Source of the DNA: Roridomyces roridus
Taxonomy: Eukaryota; Basidiomycota; Agaricomycetes; Agaricales; Mycenaceae
DNA length: 64,000 nucleotides
Direction of reading: 5' to 3'
Assembly: GCA_029378245.1 (NCBI GenBank)
Contig: JARKIF010000016.1
Location: forward strand, 868,001 to 932,000
Shown here: positions 41,742-55,128 of the stretch, piece after piece
How the letters are laid out: each line of letters starts with the position of its first letter
How positions within the stretch are numbered: the first letter of the stretch is position 1
Made by a program: the position numbers and the translations under genes
The notes under the pieces: model-generated
The model's database searches: none
Told to the model about the DNA's origin: nothing
The model's input: the letters and a program-made list of their open reading frames with translations, nothing else

Positions 41742-43522
41742 ATGGACGATGCCCAACAATTCTACTGGGTGGTGCTCACCCCCTCTGCCTCGGAAACTGT
41801 GGCCTACATTGACTCCGACATCGCCCCCACTGTCGCTGCGACTGTCACCAGCGACAGCTACCTCGCTGTCCTCGTCGTCAACTCGGACTGGACCCCGGAG
41901 AGCAGAGTAGCTGCGTACCTCGTACAGCCCCGCAGCAGCAGCGAAGAGCTGGAGTCTCACCATCCCATTCATCCTTCCACACTCGAGTCAAGGGAACCCA
42001 TCATCCCGCCCCTGTCGTTCGCAGCTTTCGGGGATTGTGTCTTGGACACCAGTCGGCGCGCTCTCTTCCAGGGAGTGTATACGGGCGCACTCGATTCTAG
42101 GAACCTCATCCCAATGGAATATCTCGGTTCGTTCCCGACGCAGAGATGGATAGACATGGAGCTAGAATTGAAGCGAGGCGAGGAAAAGATTAAGCGGGAC
42201 CAGGCGGACGACGACAATTCCTCGGTTCTCACTACCAGGAGCACTGACGCGGTGCCTCAGCCGCATGAAATCGATGCTCCCACGGACATTCAAGTCTTCG
42301 TCAGCTTCGATCTATCCGTTGTGCGCGAGTTAGTACCCGCGAGCAAGTTCTTTGAGCAGGAGTTGGAGATTAAAAGGTCTGATTCGTTCCTGTACCTATC
42401 GCATGGTGGCTGATATGCACCAGATTCAGGGCCTTTCATTCGCGAGAAGGAACAGAAGGCATATTTTCATGGGTTCAACAGCAGGTAAGTGGTATTATCT
42501 CATCTGACTTGCTCACTCTGATGTTCGTTTCCGCAGACGGCTCATGTGTATCCCGCCGGAGAATTTCTCGAAGACACCACCGTCGAAGATCTCAGTCATC
42601 CAGCACTCGTTGCGTTGGCATCTTCTATGGAGAATCCATACGACCTGGTTGAGGAATCATCCGAGGACGAGGAGGATTGGGACCTTTATTACTGGGAAGA
42701 CCCTTGCCCACCCTGGATTCGGGTTCCGCGTCTTGAGGGTATCGACCCGCACTCGTTCGGCGTCATCTACTTTGATGTTTTCGGTACGCTCATTGTACGT
42801 CTCTTTCATTTCGTCGTCGAGCTTGTGCTGAACTCACGAAACAGGATAATGAAACTGGAATCTGGGTCGCGCTCCAGCCGCTGTTGCAACGCAGCTGCAA
42901 AGGCCTCTCCCGCTTCGAGGCGCTGTCCCTCTACTTTGAGCTCGAACAGGAAGTCAAACAAAGAGAGTTATCCGGCGAGCCTCTTCTCCTTCAATCCTAC
43001 CAAGAGTTCGCCCTGCGGCTCGGACTGACATGGACGTCGGCCGAATCATCTGCATTCGTGTCTTCCATTGCTTCGTGGCCGCTCCTCCCAGGCGCCCTCG
43101 ACTGCCTCCAAAAACTTCGCCCCCACTTCACCCTCGTCGCCCTCCTCGACATGGACGCGCAAACCATCTCCTCCGCCACCGCATTCGATGTCCTCCACCC
43201 ATACTTTCACGAGACCCGCATGCCCGGGTTCCCAATCCCAGAGGTCGATAAGACGAGTCGATGTATCGTCTCGAGCAGCCTTGTGCGAGGTATAGAACCA
43301 GCGCGACGCGCAGATGTGCCAGGCGTGTGGCTACGCCTGCCTGGTAGTCTTTCTGCAGGCGTCCCTGCCATGTGCTCCCAGTCGTACATCCCGTGGAGAC
43401 TTGGCGATGGGTTCCAGGGTGTCGTGGATGTGTTGTCGGGCAAGATGCCGGATGTTAAGTGTGATGAATCGCAGTTCTTCGAATTGACCCGGGTCGATAG
43501 TGGATACTCGTCTGGCGACTAA
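41742..43522 (+). CDS. HAD-domain protein of unknown function, copy 2
   Basis: The fuller member of the pair. MDDAQQFYWVVLTPSASE opens an unrecognised N-terminal region. A second exon has TAHVYPAGEFLEDTTVEDLS, and the HAD domain begins VIYFDVFGTLIDN. It ends LSGKMPDVKCDESQFF...YSSGD at 43522. Relative to copy 1 it lacks one base near 42406, which would shift the frame. A 44-nt GT-AG intron starting GTGGCTGATA and ending GCGAGAAG restores it (H-GTEGIFSWVQQQ). The next intron (42485-42536) has a GT donor. HAD-fold hydrolases are usually phosphatases or dehalogenases; specificity here is unknown. Downstream, on the same strand, is the F-box/WD40 gene. Confidence 0.7.
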
Positions 43523-43987
43523 TGGGAGACCACCGTTTTCCCGCATACCTTTGCTTCGAAGCACTGGGTTTCTTGGATGGGCCAGCTGGTCCCTGCTGCT
43601 AGAGGAGCACCAGGACGACACGGCGGATTGGAATCCCCTCCGTTGAGCCCAGTCGGTAGTGATCAGGACAATTTGATATCGAGGTCTACTAGAAAACCAT
43701 AAATTTAAATGTCTGTACATATCTTTAGGAGTCGTTGCTTCTCTTTGCCATCGACCGCAAATGTGGGAATGGCGCCAAAGAATCCTGCATCCAGAAGGGA
43801 GAAAAGGCGGACGAAGCGTGGTGGCGTGTGGCACGAGCAAACTACGCGTCAACACCCACACGCGCTCTTCTCCTCCTCTCACAACACCGCCCAGTGGGCG
43901 GTACCACTCTCAACTGTAGGCACATAACCCTTCTCAGTCGATCGAGTACATCCAGCTCACTGCACGCGTTGGCCGCCCACTGCCAAG

Positions 43988-46900
43988 ATGTCTACCGTCA
44001 TGTCGACGCCAAAGCGTGCTGGTACTCTGTCAGCAGCGGGTACCCCTCAATCCGCCCAACGCACTCCCCGACGCGTGGTTTCTACGCCTCTTCAGCCACC
44101 CCTCAAGTTTACACGCGAGGAGCCGGCTGATGTCTTCTGGGACGACGATCAGAGCGACATGGAGGGCGAGGTCGACGAGGAGGTACGTAGCACATTCCCT
44201 GAATCACGTTCGTTGTCTTATACGCTCGACACGTAGTTCAATGAAGCCCTCGAGGCCGTACGAGCACTCCATTCCCGCAAGTGTCTGTCTCTAAAACGAA
44301 TTTTGGAACGCGCCCATGCCTCCTCTGCCGCGCAATTACACGCGTTGCAGGCAGAAATCCAGATGTTACGCGCCCAGCCGGTGCCTTCGATCGCGACTGA
44401 GGAATGTACCTGCAAAAAGGGCTACTGGAGTGGATATTCGCACCCCGACGACGACCCCAACGAGGCAGCACTCGTCCCTGGCTTCTCTGCCTCCACGATC
44501 CGCCGTCTACCTCGCGTAGAACGCAGTCGTCTACTTCGTACCCTCCTCGACGCGTCTCTTCCAGGAGACATTCCCCTCCAAATCCTCACTCTCCAAAAGT
44601 ACGCCAAACTCTCACACGATCTCGTCGGTGCCCTAGCCCCCCCTCTCGCTCTACGCGTACTACTGCTCATCCCCATTCCTCACCTCCTCCTTCGCTGTGC
44701 TCTCGTCTCGCGTCGCTGGGCAGCACTCACACGCCTGCCCGATCTCTGGCGGCACCACTGCCTCCGCCTCACGCGTGGCGACCCCCACCCACCCACTCCA
44801 CCCGCCAAACCTGAGGGCTGGCTCCCGTTGTATCGTGCCCTGGCGCGTCGTGAGGGTAACATGCTCTCAGGGACGCCCCAGGCACTGCGCTTCCTCACTC
44901 CAGCGCATACCACTTTCACTACGGTGCTTATTCTCCGTGGTCGGAGACTCATTAGCGGCTCGTATGATGGGACGATTCGGTTCTGGGACGTTCCCAAGGG
45001 CGAGATGATACGCTGTCTTGAGGTTGGCAAGCCTGTTAGTTGTGTGGATTACCTTGCCGGCGAGGGTGAGTTTTTTACTCTTCCTTTCTTCATTGGCTGA
45101 ACTGCAAATCTTCAGAGGTGTTCGTGGTCGGTTTCCACGACGTCGGGTGGGCGACTTTGTTCTTGGACCGCCGCTGAAAATTTACTTTGTTTTCTCAGTC
45201 GCGTTCACTTGTTTTCTGCCATTACGTACACCCCGTTGCAGCAACTCGCGGGCCATCTCAATGGTATCCGCGCCGTCGCTCTGAGCGCCAAGAACCTCGT
45301 TAGTGCGGGGGCTGATAAGGTCCGTCTTCCTCTCCATCTCGTCTTGTTTGGGGACTCAACAAATGTAGGCGCTCGTATGCTGGGATTGGCGTGCGGGGAG
45401 CAAGATTGTGCGATTCGGGCAACAGACCACCATCAACGTCGGTGTGCAGATCGTACAAAGTGGGTCTTGTTTCCGTTTGCCGAAGAATTGAGAACTAATG
45501 GATGATAGGTTTGGATCGGAACGAAGGCGAGCGCGTCGTCAGCGTCACCATTGACGGCGTTGTTCGGGTATTCTCAATTCGTGCGTCTTTTTCATATTGA
45601 GTTCTGATTGAGGCTGAAATGGCATGTAGAACGCCGTGAGATGATCTCCCAATTCCGACTCGCGGAGCTGGGAGGTGGAGATCCTGTGTTGTCGGCCAAG
45701 TTGTGGCATGTGGGCAAGGCTCCGGATAATATGCTGCAGTACGTTGACTGTTCCGTTATGCTGCTCCGATCTTCATTCTTGCTGCAGGTGGTTCGCTGCC
45801 AAGGGCTCGCAGATGACTGTAGGTCTTGTATCTTTTGCGGGAAATACTTGGCTAACGATGATGCAGTGTGCCACAAAATCCGTTATTTTGCACCTGCAAT
45901 GGCAAGAAGGCGAGGGCGAGGTGGAATCCGAGACGCCGGTGCAAGAAAAAGCGACACCAAGGGAAGCTCCTGTTCCTGTTCCGGCGGTAGCGTCGCCCCG
46001 TACGCGCACCAAGTCGACGCGTGGGGGTATAGCTGGCAAGGGGACCTCTCCGCGTGGTGGTGCGCCTGTAACGTCCCCTCGAAGTACTATTGGGACTTCC
46101 CCGCGAGGAGGTGGACCAGTAACGTCCCCTCAAATTGCTATTGGAACATCCCCTCGCGGAGGAGCACCAGTAACGTCTCCGCGGGTTTCTTCGTCCATCG
46201 GATCACCCCGCCCCTCCCTCCTCCCGCAAAGCCCTAGCCACCGCAAGCGACTGAGCTCAACCGTCAGCGTCAGCAACGAGCTGTCCACCGCTTCTACGGC
46301 GTCATCGTCTTTTACTGCTGCTCCCTCACGCGCTACGCCGACACCTGGACGTCGAGCCTCGCTGCTTCCCCCGCCAAACGAACGTCGGGTGAGCAGCAGC
46401 ACGACTAGCAGCAGTCTGAGCACAGGCCCGCTCTCTCCTTCCATCTCGACTTCCTCTTCTCGACTCAGTATGAGCACTAGTGCGCGCCCGAGCTTGAGTC
46501 TCTCTTCTTCGACCAACAGCAAGGCGCGGCTCAGTCTGAGTCTGAACAGCAGTGTGGGGAGTGGGAGCCGTACCCCGACGACTCCACGGACAGGGACGCC
46601 TTCGCGCGCGCGGACTGTTACGCCTGCGACGTCTGTTGGACCAGGAAGTGCCCATGGGGTGTTTTTCCCGGTGCATTATGGAAGGGCTGCGATTTTGACT
46701 GCGCCGCCCAAGATTGTGGGTGTGGTGGAGACGCCTGATGTTGCTGTTGGTGCGGTGGATCCGAGGAAGAGGAGGGTCGTTACTGCGACCAGGTTTAGTT
46801 CGCGGTTGGGTGCTGATCGGCGGGTTAGTGCTTTTCCCTTCTTTCTTTCTCGTCTGCCTGGTCTTGGTATTCAGTTGACATTCCCAGATATTCATGTCGA

Positions 46901-47466
46901 CGCACGAAGACAAGGAAGCCGCCGACGGCGTCCGCAACCTACTTCCCGACGCTACTTCCTCTTTGCGCACAGTGACCTCGCCTGTTGAGATTGACCTAGC
47001 AGCGACGCCTCTGAGCGGTGTCTGGGGTGCCTTGGCGACTCCGCCGTATGGCGATACGAGGGGATTGAAGGGTGGCATTCCGACTATGCCCAAGTTTGCC
47101 GGGCTTGCGACGCCCGAGAAGAATCCGATGTCGATGGCGTTGTCGCATGAGGAGGTTGTTGTAGGGTGTGCGGATGGGAGTATTTAGTATGTGTTTCTCT
47201 TCTTTTCTTTCTTTCTCTTCTCTTCTCTTTTCTTTCTTTCTCTTCTCTTCTCGTTTCTTTCTTTTCTTCCTTTTGTTTCTTTGGGGGATAATGCTGATTC
47301 ACCTTGTAGTGTGATGAGCTTTTCGGGATACGACTATGACAAGGCGGGGTCAACTTTTGGGGACGGTGAGGGTCCTGATGGGAATGGGTATCAGGAGATG
47401 GAGATGGAGAGTCGTGACGACGGGGATAGCGGATTCGACGAGTCGATTCTTTCCCGGCGGGCTTGA
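43988..47466 (+). CDS. F-box/WD40 repeat protein (SCF substrate-receptor type)
   Basis: A long multi-exon gene. The N-terminal region has STPKRAG and a coiled coil ([20 protein letters not shown]). A CxC-like segment ([10 protein letters not shown]) is followed by an F-box ([29 protein letters not shown]). WD40 strands come next ([51 protein letters not shown]). A long Ser/Thr/Pro-rich tail includes three 17-residue repeats. The C-terminus is ADGSI, then [12 protein letters not shown] and SILSRRA. F-box/WD40 proteins select substrates for SCF ubiquitin ligases; the target is unknown. The last intron contains a long pyrimidine tract. A truncated relative lies at 33230. Confidence 0.85.
46041..46193 (+). 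repeat. 51-bp in-frame tandem repeat (three units)
   Basis: Three consecutive units encode [34 protein letters not shown] and [17 protein letters not shown] within the disordered tail of the F-box/WD40 protein. Differences are mostly at third codon positions. Confidence 0.85.
47188..47276 (+). repeat. CT-rich simple-sequence tract in an intron
   Basis: Nearly pure TTCTC/TTTCT pyrimidine repeats fill the last intron of the F-box/WD40 gene. A second (TC)n run lies near 47600. Confidence 0.8.
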
Positions 47467-47663
47467 TGGACGAAACGTATTTATTCTCCCTCTCCCTCTC
47501 TATCCTATCCTCGGACCCCTCGCGTCTCTTAGATCGTTGTGTATGCATGCTCTCTAACGTACTGTTTTTATCGAATTGAATTTGCGTTTCTGGTTACATT
47601 CTCTCTCTCTCTCTATGATGATAATTCTTCTTTTTCTTTCCTCCTTTTTTTCCCTTCTTGAAT

Positions 47664-48715
<1,052 letters not shown>

Positions 48716-49008
48716 GGTGCTTGGTCGTGGTGGGTGGAGGGAAAGAAAGAAAGGGTGCACTAAAATTGGCGCACGTTATCTTATTCTAATCAGCACGCGC
48801 ACACATGCTCAGCGGCCGTCGCGTCCAAGACGCGTCTATGGCAGCGGGAATAAATATATAAATTATTGCAGAGATACAGATCTAGAGTCGTCCCCTATAT
48901 TATTACAAGTCTCGGTTTCTCCTCCTCAAATTTTTGGGGGTCTGCAAATCAAGAATCAGTCTCAGACACACAACCCTCCAAAGAAGACTGACCATATTAT
49001 AAAGCAGC
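48716..49008. other. TPI promoter and 3' flank of small gene
   Basis: Short intergenic region containing CACGCGCACACATG and GACGCGTC motifs upstream of the TPI gene. No gene is seen. Confidence 0.4.
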
Positions 49009-49308
49009 CTACAACGGCATGAATCGCGCATCGCGCTCCATAGGCGGGCAAACAGGCAACCGCCTCCGCTCCAAAGGCGAAGGCGAGCCCGAGCCCCGTC
49101 GGCGGCGGACTCGTTGAGCACTAGCCGCTACACGAGCAAGCATCTCGATGGGAACCATGAGGTCCTCCAGTCTGTTAATGAACTCCTCCTCCCGCTCGAG
49201 CTCCTCGGGGGAGGAACGGCGGGTGACGGTGGTCTCTGGGGTGGTGACCATTACGCGGATTTCGTGGCCGGGGGAGACGGGGGAGCGGCGGGTGAAGAAG
49301 GAGAGCAT
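49009..49308 (-). CDS. Small hypothetical protein (99 aa)
   Basis: Single-exon frame from ATG at 49308: MLSFFTRRSPVSPGHEIRVM, then TTPETTVTRRSSPEELEREE, a short acidic helix, and an Arg-rich tail (QRVRRRRGSGSPSPLERRR). No family is recognised. Support comes from composition, a consistent upstream TATA box at 49411-49417 and a position between two convincing genes. It might be nuclear, given the basic tail; that is inference. Confidence 0.5.
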   Translation of the reverse strand: MLSFFTRRSPVSPGHEIRVMVTTPETTVTRRSSPEELEREEEFINRLEDLMVPIEMLARVAASAQRVRRRRGSGSPSPLERRRLPVCPPMERDARFMPL

Positions 49309-49410
49309 TGTCTGGTGATTGAGTAGTGTGGTCGGTAGTTGGGTAAATTGGTAGATTGGTGTGGGTAGAGGCGGTGGGTGTTTGGGACTTTGGGAGAAAA
49401 TGACCACCCA

Positions 49411-49417
49411 TTTTATA
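49411..49417 (-). promoter_or_regulatory. TATA box for the 99-aa gene
   Basis: TATAAAA on the minus strand, 103 bp before the ATG at 49308. Confidence 0.45.
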
Positions 49418-49606
49418 GGCTGAGCATCTGAGTCGGGGGCAGGCGGAACGGACGACTAGCCGCGAGACATTGGGCACTCTCCATTATCCGCTCCAGGCAG
49501 TGTTGATGAGACGTGGAGTAGAAAAGGAGACACTCAGGAGAGATCAGCAGGAAGTATCTGAGGTAGTATGAGAGAGAGAAAGGAATGAATTCAAGCCTAC
49601 TTCACA

Positions 49607-50503
49607 TTAAACGTTCAGTACTCCCTGCATAACCTCCACCGCCTCGCCCTCCAACTCGATTTTCCTCACCTCCCCATCCTCGCCAATTTCGACCCTCACC
49701 CGAATCTCACTCCTCCTCCCCATCTCAACCCCCTGCACGATCTGAAACTCATGCACCCCCAACCCCTTTCGGCGTCCCAAAAATCCACCCAGGGCAGAGG
49801 CCGCAGAGCCCGTCGCAGGATCTTCCAACGCCGCATCGAACATCCTCGTCCTAACCCTCCCTCCATCCTCATAAAACGCATAAACACCCTGGAAGCCCAC
49901 ACCCCACTCACCCAACACCTCCTCCTTATTCGGAATCTCCAACCGCTGGGCATACGGCTGCATCCTCCCCAACGCGTCCTCCGATGCAAGCTCAAGCAGC
50001 AAGAACGTCATCCCCTTGACGATAGATGCACACGCCTCGGCGCCCTCCCTCCCATTCACATAATCCGTATCCTTGAGTCCAGGTTGCTGCTTGACAGACC
50101 CGATCCTCTGTGGTGCATGTTCCTTGAAATCGATGGGAACCTGAAGACGGGCACCACCAGAGTCCGTGCGCACGACGGGGATATCTCCTGCTTTGGTGCG
50201 CAGCGTCACGTTCTCGACTGTAGGTGATGCCTTTGAGAGCAGGTAGAATCCCGTGCCGACAGTCGGGTGGCCCGCAAACGGCAGCTCCTCCGTCGTCGTG
50301 AAGATGTCGATTACTGCAGGCACAGTATCCTCATGGTGGAACACCGTCTCTGAGAAATTGAATTCCCGCGCGACGCGCTGCTTTTCGTCTTGTGTTAGCT
50401 TGATGGAGGGCGGGACGTGCACGATTGCGAGCGGATTTCCTATGTAGCGCGTCGAGGTGAAGACGTCTAGGGTCGTGAACTTGAGACGGTAGTCTGTGGC
50501 CAT
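49607..50503 (-). CDS. PhzF-family isomerase/epimerase-like protein
   Basis: Intronless frame of 298 aa, ATG at 50503. Family marks are FTTLDVFTSTRYIGNPLAIV at the N-terminus, the catalytic Glu region EFNFSETVF, ELPFAGHPTVGTGF, and the second-half DPATGSAASALGGFL. These define the PhzF/YddE superfamily with a diaminopimelate-epimerase-like fold. In fungi most members are of unknown substrate, so a phenazine role should not be assumed. No targeting signal. It is followed downstream by a 99-aa gene on the same strand. Confidence 0.92.
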   Translation of the reverse strand: MATDYRLKFTTLDVFTSTRYIGNPLAIVHVPPSIKLTQDEKQRVAREFNFSETVFHHEDTVPAVIDIFTTTEELPFAGHPTVGTGFYLLSKASPTVENVTLRTKAGDIPVVRTDSGGARLQVPIDFKEHAPQRIGSVKQQPGLKDTDYVNGREGAEACASIVKGMTFLLLELASEDALGRMQPYAQRLEIPNKEEVLGEWGVGFQGVYAFYEDGGRVRTRMFDAALEDPATGSAASALGGFLGRRKGLGVHEFQIVQGVEMGRRSEIRVRVEIGEDGEVRKIELEGEAVEVMQGVLNV

Positions 50504-50680
50504 GGTGGTTGCGGGAGAGTATGAGTCATGGAAGTGCTTTGTGGGTAGCTACAAATATTTGCCCAGATGCTTCAAGCGCCAAAATGCGCTGTAACCCGCC
50601 CTCCAAGATAATTCGCCACCCTGCTCCAGGACTCCCAAAGCGCCAACTGCGCAGCAAGAATAATCTGCCGAACCTGCTCT

Positions 50681-52150
50681 TCAATCCTCCCAATCATACC
50701 GCAAAACCAAGTCAAGCAACGCAGGCACAACAAGAGGCTCCGCACACTCCCTCAACACATCCTCAAGAACGTCCTCCGCCATCCTCAACGCAGCGCGTTC
50801 CTCCTCGACGAGCACCGTCATCTGATTTACTTGCTCTGTCAAGCTGCTGAGGTCGGAGTTGGGCTCTGCGGCGACGTGTCAATACAATACCATCCTAGAG
50901 GAAGATTCAAGTCTCACCTGGTCGCTGAAGAAGAGCCTGAATCCCCATTCCCCTCCCCGCCTCCTCTCTCATCTGACTCCGTAGATCCCAATACCCACGC
51001 GTCAGCCTCGCCACCATATTCGCCTTCGTCTCCATCTCCATCTCATTCTCATTCGGCAGCGGCAGCGGGGGCGTCGGTGGCAGAGCCGGTCCGTAGTAAT
51101 CCGAATGCACGCTGGGGTTCTGGCCGTCTGGCGGGGACTCGGAGTAGATGATGGGTTTGGGAGGCTCGGGTTTCTGTGTAAATGTCAATTGAGTGTACTT
51201 CTTCCTCCCTCCCAGGAGCGGTGTTTACTTTGCGCTTCAATGAATTCGAGCTCTTCTTCTTCTTCAAGCCGTTCTTCTGCAGAGATATTTCAGATACCAC
51301 GACTATCGCAGAGCAAGGGTACACGCACCTTGGATTTGGACGTCTTCCGGTCGCGTGGATAGGACGAGACCGAGACTGAATCTTCGCTACTGTCCAGCCG
51401 CCGCCGCAAGGAGCGATAAGGTGGTGGTGAATCTCTCGTAAACGAATTCTCTCGATCACGTCGGCGAGGCGGAGGCGAGAGTGATCGATTATTGTGTCGT
51501 TGTTGTTGGAATGGGCTCTCGAGCTCGGGACGCCAGGTAAACGGATCCGGGGCCGCCGGAATTGGGATTGGGATTATTGGGTGAAAGGGCAGCCTCACGG
51601 TCTTCGACACCTCGAGCTCCATCTCCTCTCTGTATGTCGTCGTCCATCCGTCCGGCACAGAACAAGTCAAGAAGAGAGGGAATGAGACTCACATGAAACA
51701 CTCTGCTTTCAATAATCTCGTTTCTGGCGTGTCTTTAAGCTTGTACGATTTGCGATGGGACGGGCCGTGTCCGTGCATTCTCAGCTCATGTTCTTCGAAA
51801 AGCGTAAGGTCGAATCGGTCGATGACGATACTGTAGAGGTGCTGCCAGGCATCGGCATTCGTCTTCCCCCAAAACGAGAGGAAAGGAAGGAAAAGTACCG
51901 AATTTTGACGCGTACTGTAGAAAAACTCAATACCGTCTCTCGTGGGGACGTTGATGTGAGCCCTGGGTGGATGAGGGAGCTTGAAGCGATTTAGGTCGGA
52001 GCGCAAGCCGCGGGCGACGCGGTCGAGGTCTAGTCCGAGGCCGAGGGAGTAGATGATTTCGGCTTGCGCGGGGGTGTAGGTTACGATGATGCTTAGCGTG
52101 TGTGTGGGATGTCGACTGTGGCCAGTGGATTTGGAGAAAGAGAAAGACAT
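50681..52150 (-). CDS. Coiled-coil hypothetical protein, family member A
   Basis: Multi-exon minus-strand gene starting MSFSFSKSTGHSRHPTHTLS at 52150. Its first exon has a globular part (RAHINVPTRDGIEFFYSTRQ) and WGKTNADAWQHLYSIVIDRF. Later exons are Arg/Ser/Pro-rich (RSLSPPPRRRDRENSF, RRRLDSSEDSVSVSS) and Pro-rich (GPALPPTPPLPLPNENE). The last exon forms a helix ending VLEDVLRECAEPLVVPALLD to a stop at 50681. That C-terminal motif recurs in the genes at 60141 and 61519. No known domain. Exon limits in the middle are approximate. Confidence 0.6.
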
Positions 52151-52728
52151 GGGGTGATCATGAGAGTGTTGCCTTTTTGGGATGTTTGTGTTTTGTCCTC
52201 GGCCGCGGCCGTCATCCTCTTCCGGACCGGACGCTCTCCAGGACTGTTTCTATCAGATAACATTCGACCCTCGTAACTCCTCGTAACTCCACATCCCAAA
52301 GTATAACGAACAGAGCCGCTGCGCAGCGTCCGGCTCTCGTGCGGTTACTATCTGTCCCGAACTTGGCACCGGCCGGGCCATCCACTGCCATCTAGCAGCT
52401 CTCTCAGGTCAATCCATCTGCACCTGCCTGTTCGCATCCTGCTTGTTCGCATCCCATTGCTTTGCGGCCCATCTGCTCTATGCATCTTTTTCGCCGCTAT
52501 TTCCGAGCCCGAGTCTCCATAGCGAAAACCGAAATAAAAAGTCACCAAAATAAGGACGCGATTCAGGGCAGGTCTCCACGCATCACATGCATAAATATAG
52601 CACAAAAGAGCCACGGCCGCGTTTTTTCTTTGGATTGCACACGTATCTCGCACGAGCGTCATAAGACCCACCTTCCCTTTCCAGCCCCGGTGCTGCGCAC
52701 CGCACTCTCTCTCTCTCCTTCCTCCACC
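52151..52728. other. Divergent promoter region
   Basis: Space between the coiled-coil gene A and the aspartic protease. A CT-rich run (CTCTCTCTCTC) just before the protease ATG and a TAAATATA motif near 52592 may be promoter parts. No gene is seen. Confidence 0.45.
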
Positions 52729-54767
52729 ATGCTGCTGCTCACCACACTACTCCTCCCTGCGTTAACGTTGTGTGTAGCAGAAACCGTCAACATCCCACTC
52801 ACGCGACGGGCGCCCGCTCGGAGGCGGACGGGCGAGGACATTTTCGCGGCAGGACGTCGCGCTCGTGCGCGCTATGGGTTTTCGCCGGCAGCAACAACAA
52901 CGAGGCGCCGACGGGCCAGCGCGACTAGTTTTTCTGTGATCAATCAGGTCGGTGACCCGTGTGCTTAGATTGGGGTTAATGGAGCTAACAGCGGACTTGC
53001 AGCAAGGGGACAGTAGTTACCTCGGACAAGTCTCGATTGGCACACCGTACGTTTTCTCGCTCTTGTATAGAGACATTCGAGAGCTGACGAGATGCGCAAG
53101 ACCGCAAGCGTTCACCGTGATCCTCGACACGGGGTCTTCCGATCTCTTTGTCCTGGACACCTCATGTGATCAATGCAGCAGCGGAGGCCCCGTATTCGAC
53201 GCGACCAAATCATCCAGCTTCCAACAGACGAGTAACCAACCCACCGAGATTGATTATGGCTCTGGGAGCGTTGCGGGCTTTGTCGCATCCGATACTGTCA
53301 CAATGGGGTCATTTTCAACACAGTCTCAAGGATTCCGTACGCCCTCCCTTCCCTTCCCTCCTTTTACATCTCGACTCACTCACCTTCCCCCAGTCATAGC
53401 CGAACAAATCACCCAAGGCCTCATCGCAGGCAACGTCTCGGGCCTCATCGGCCTCGCCTTTGAAGCCCTCGCCGAAACGCAAGCCACGCCATTCTGGCAG
53501 TCCCTGATCAACAGCAACCAACTTTCCTCACCCGAGATGGCGTTCCAACTCACACGCTCGACGAGTCTGGATGACGTTCCCGGGGGCACGTTCACCCTTG
53601 GAGGCACAGACTCGTCGCTCTTCACTGGAGACATTGAATTCCACAACCTCGAAGGGGCGTCGACGCCCGCGTTTTGGCAGCTGTCTCTCTCAGGTGCGTT
53701 GCGTGAAATCTCTGCGTCTAATTGGAATACTTTTTTGATCGTTTGTTTGTTTATTCTAGGACTGACTGTGCAAGGCCAGTCGATCCAAATTAGCACCGGC
53801 AACTCGGCGCTGGCCGCCATCGACACTGGCACAACGGCAATCGGCGGGCCGTCGGATGATGTTGCAGCGTTCTGGAAGGCCGTCCCTGATGCGGCTCCCG
53901 CGCGCGGCCAAGGCTCGGAGGGGTTCTTTACCTTCCGTGCGTTCTCATTTCTTTGCTTCTGCTTTTGGTTGAATAAAAATAAAATAAAATGCAGCTTGTT
54001 CAACCACTATCACGGCAACCATGTCTTTCGGGGGCCAACAATGGGCTATCAACCCTACGGATATGAACCTCGGACCTCTCACGGAGGGCAGTGACCAGTG
54101 TGTTGGAGCCTTGTTTGATATCAGCCTTGGCGCCAACACCGACGGGTCGACGCCCAGCTGGGTTGTCGGGGATACATTCTTGGTGTGTTCAAATTCATCT
54201 TTCCCTTCATCGAACCAAAAAAAATTCAACTGGTTTTAGAAAAACGTCTACTCGGTCTTCCGACAATCCCCACTCTCAGTCGGCTTCGCCCAGCTCTCCG
54301 GTGCAAGCTCAGGCTCCGGCTCCGGGTCATCCGACTCCTCCGGCTCGCCCTCCTCGGCAAAGCTCCCCGACAGCCCCGGGCTACCTACTTCTGCGGGTGC
54401 GTCTGCGTCTGCTGCATCCAAGCCCGGGCCCTCGTTGACGTTTGGACGATCCTCCGCCGCTCCTAAAAACCCAACCCCAACCCCAATTGCTGGTTCCTCT
54501 GATTCATCCTTACCCACTCCCACTCCGCCGACTGTGTCTACGCCGACGGCAGGCTCGGGCACTAGCGCTAATGATCCGTTCCAGACTTCCGGTGCGTCTC
54601 CTTCTTTGCTTTGTTCATTTGGATGAGGACTAACGCCGGTATATCATATTATATTAGCTGGCAACGGCGGAGCTGGCAACGCAGCCCAATCTTTGACTCC
54701 GAGCGCGCCGCTCAAAATCGCCATGTCGTTCCTGTGTTTCGTCGCAGCGCTCCTTACTTATATGTGA
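52729..54767 (+). CDS. Pepsin-like aspartic protease (A1), probably GPI-anchored
   Basis: Signal peptide (MLLLTTLLLPALTLCVAE), then a basic propeptide with likely Kex2 sites (RRAPARRR, TTRRRRAS). Two catalytic motifs, VILDTGSSDLFV and AAIDTGTTAIGG, are separated as in pepsins, with YGSGSVAGF marking the flap. WVVGDTFLKNVYSVF is near the end of the protease domain. Seven or more short introns fall between these. A long Ser/Gly/Pro-rich stalk (SGSGSGSSDSSGSPSS) leads to a hydrophobic C-terminus (LKIAMSFLCFVAALLTYM) ending at the stop, typical of GPI attachment. The expected location is the cell surface or wall. It is the only plus-strand gene between 47.5 and 64 kb. Confidence 0.9.
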
Positions 54768-55128
54768 TTCGATTCCGAGTCGGATTGACGCTGAATGACT
54801 GAATGTTGTATACACGCCCGCTTGTATTATACTAAGTATCGGAAGAATACCTCGATACGGTGACGGGCCCTCAGCAGTAAAAGATTTCTAACTTTAACCA
54901 GTGAGCGCGGCCTATGTTTAAATCATCCCTGTTTCCATCCATCTGCATACAACTGACAGATACATCCGCGGCGCTAAGCGACTGCTGCCAACAAACATCT
55001 TTCAGTTTTGCAAAGTTCAACAATTCAACCAGTACCTAAATTACAACCTGTGGTATGTATACATAACATACTTTTCTCCGCGATCACCAGGATCTTGAAT
55101 GAACGAACCCATATTGTACAGACGCCGA

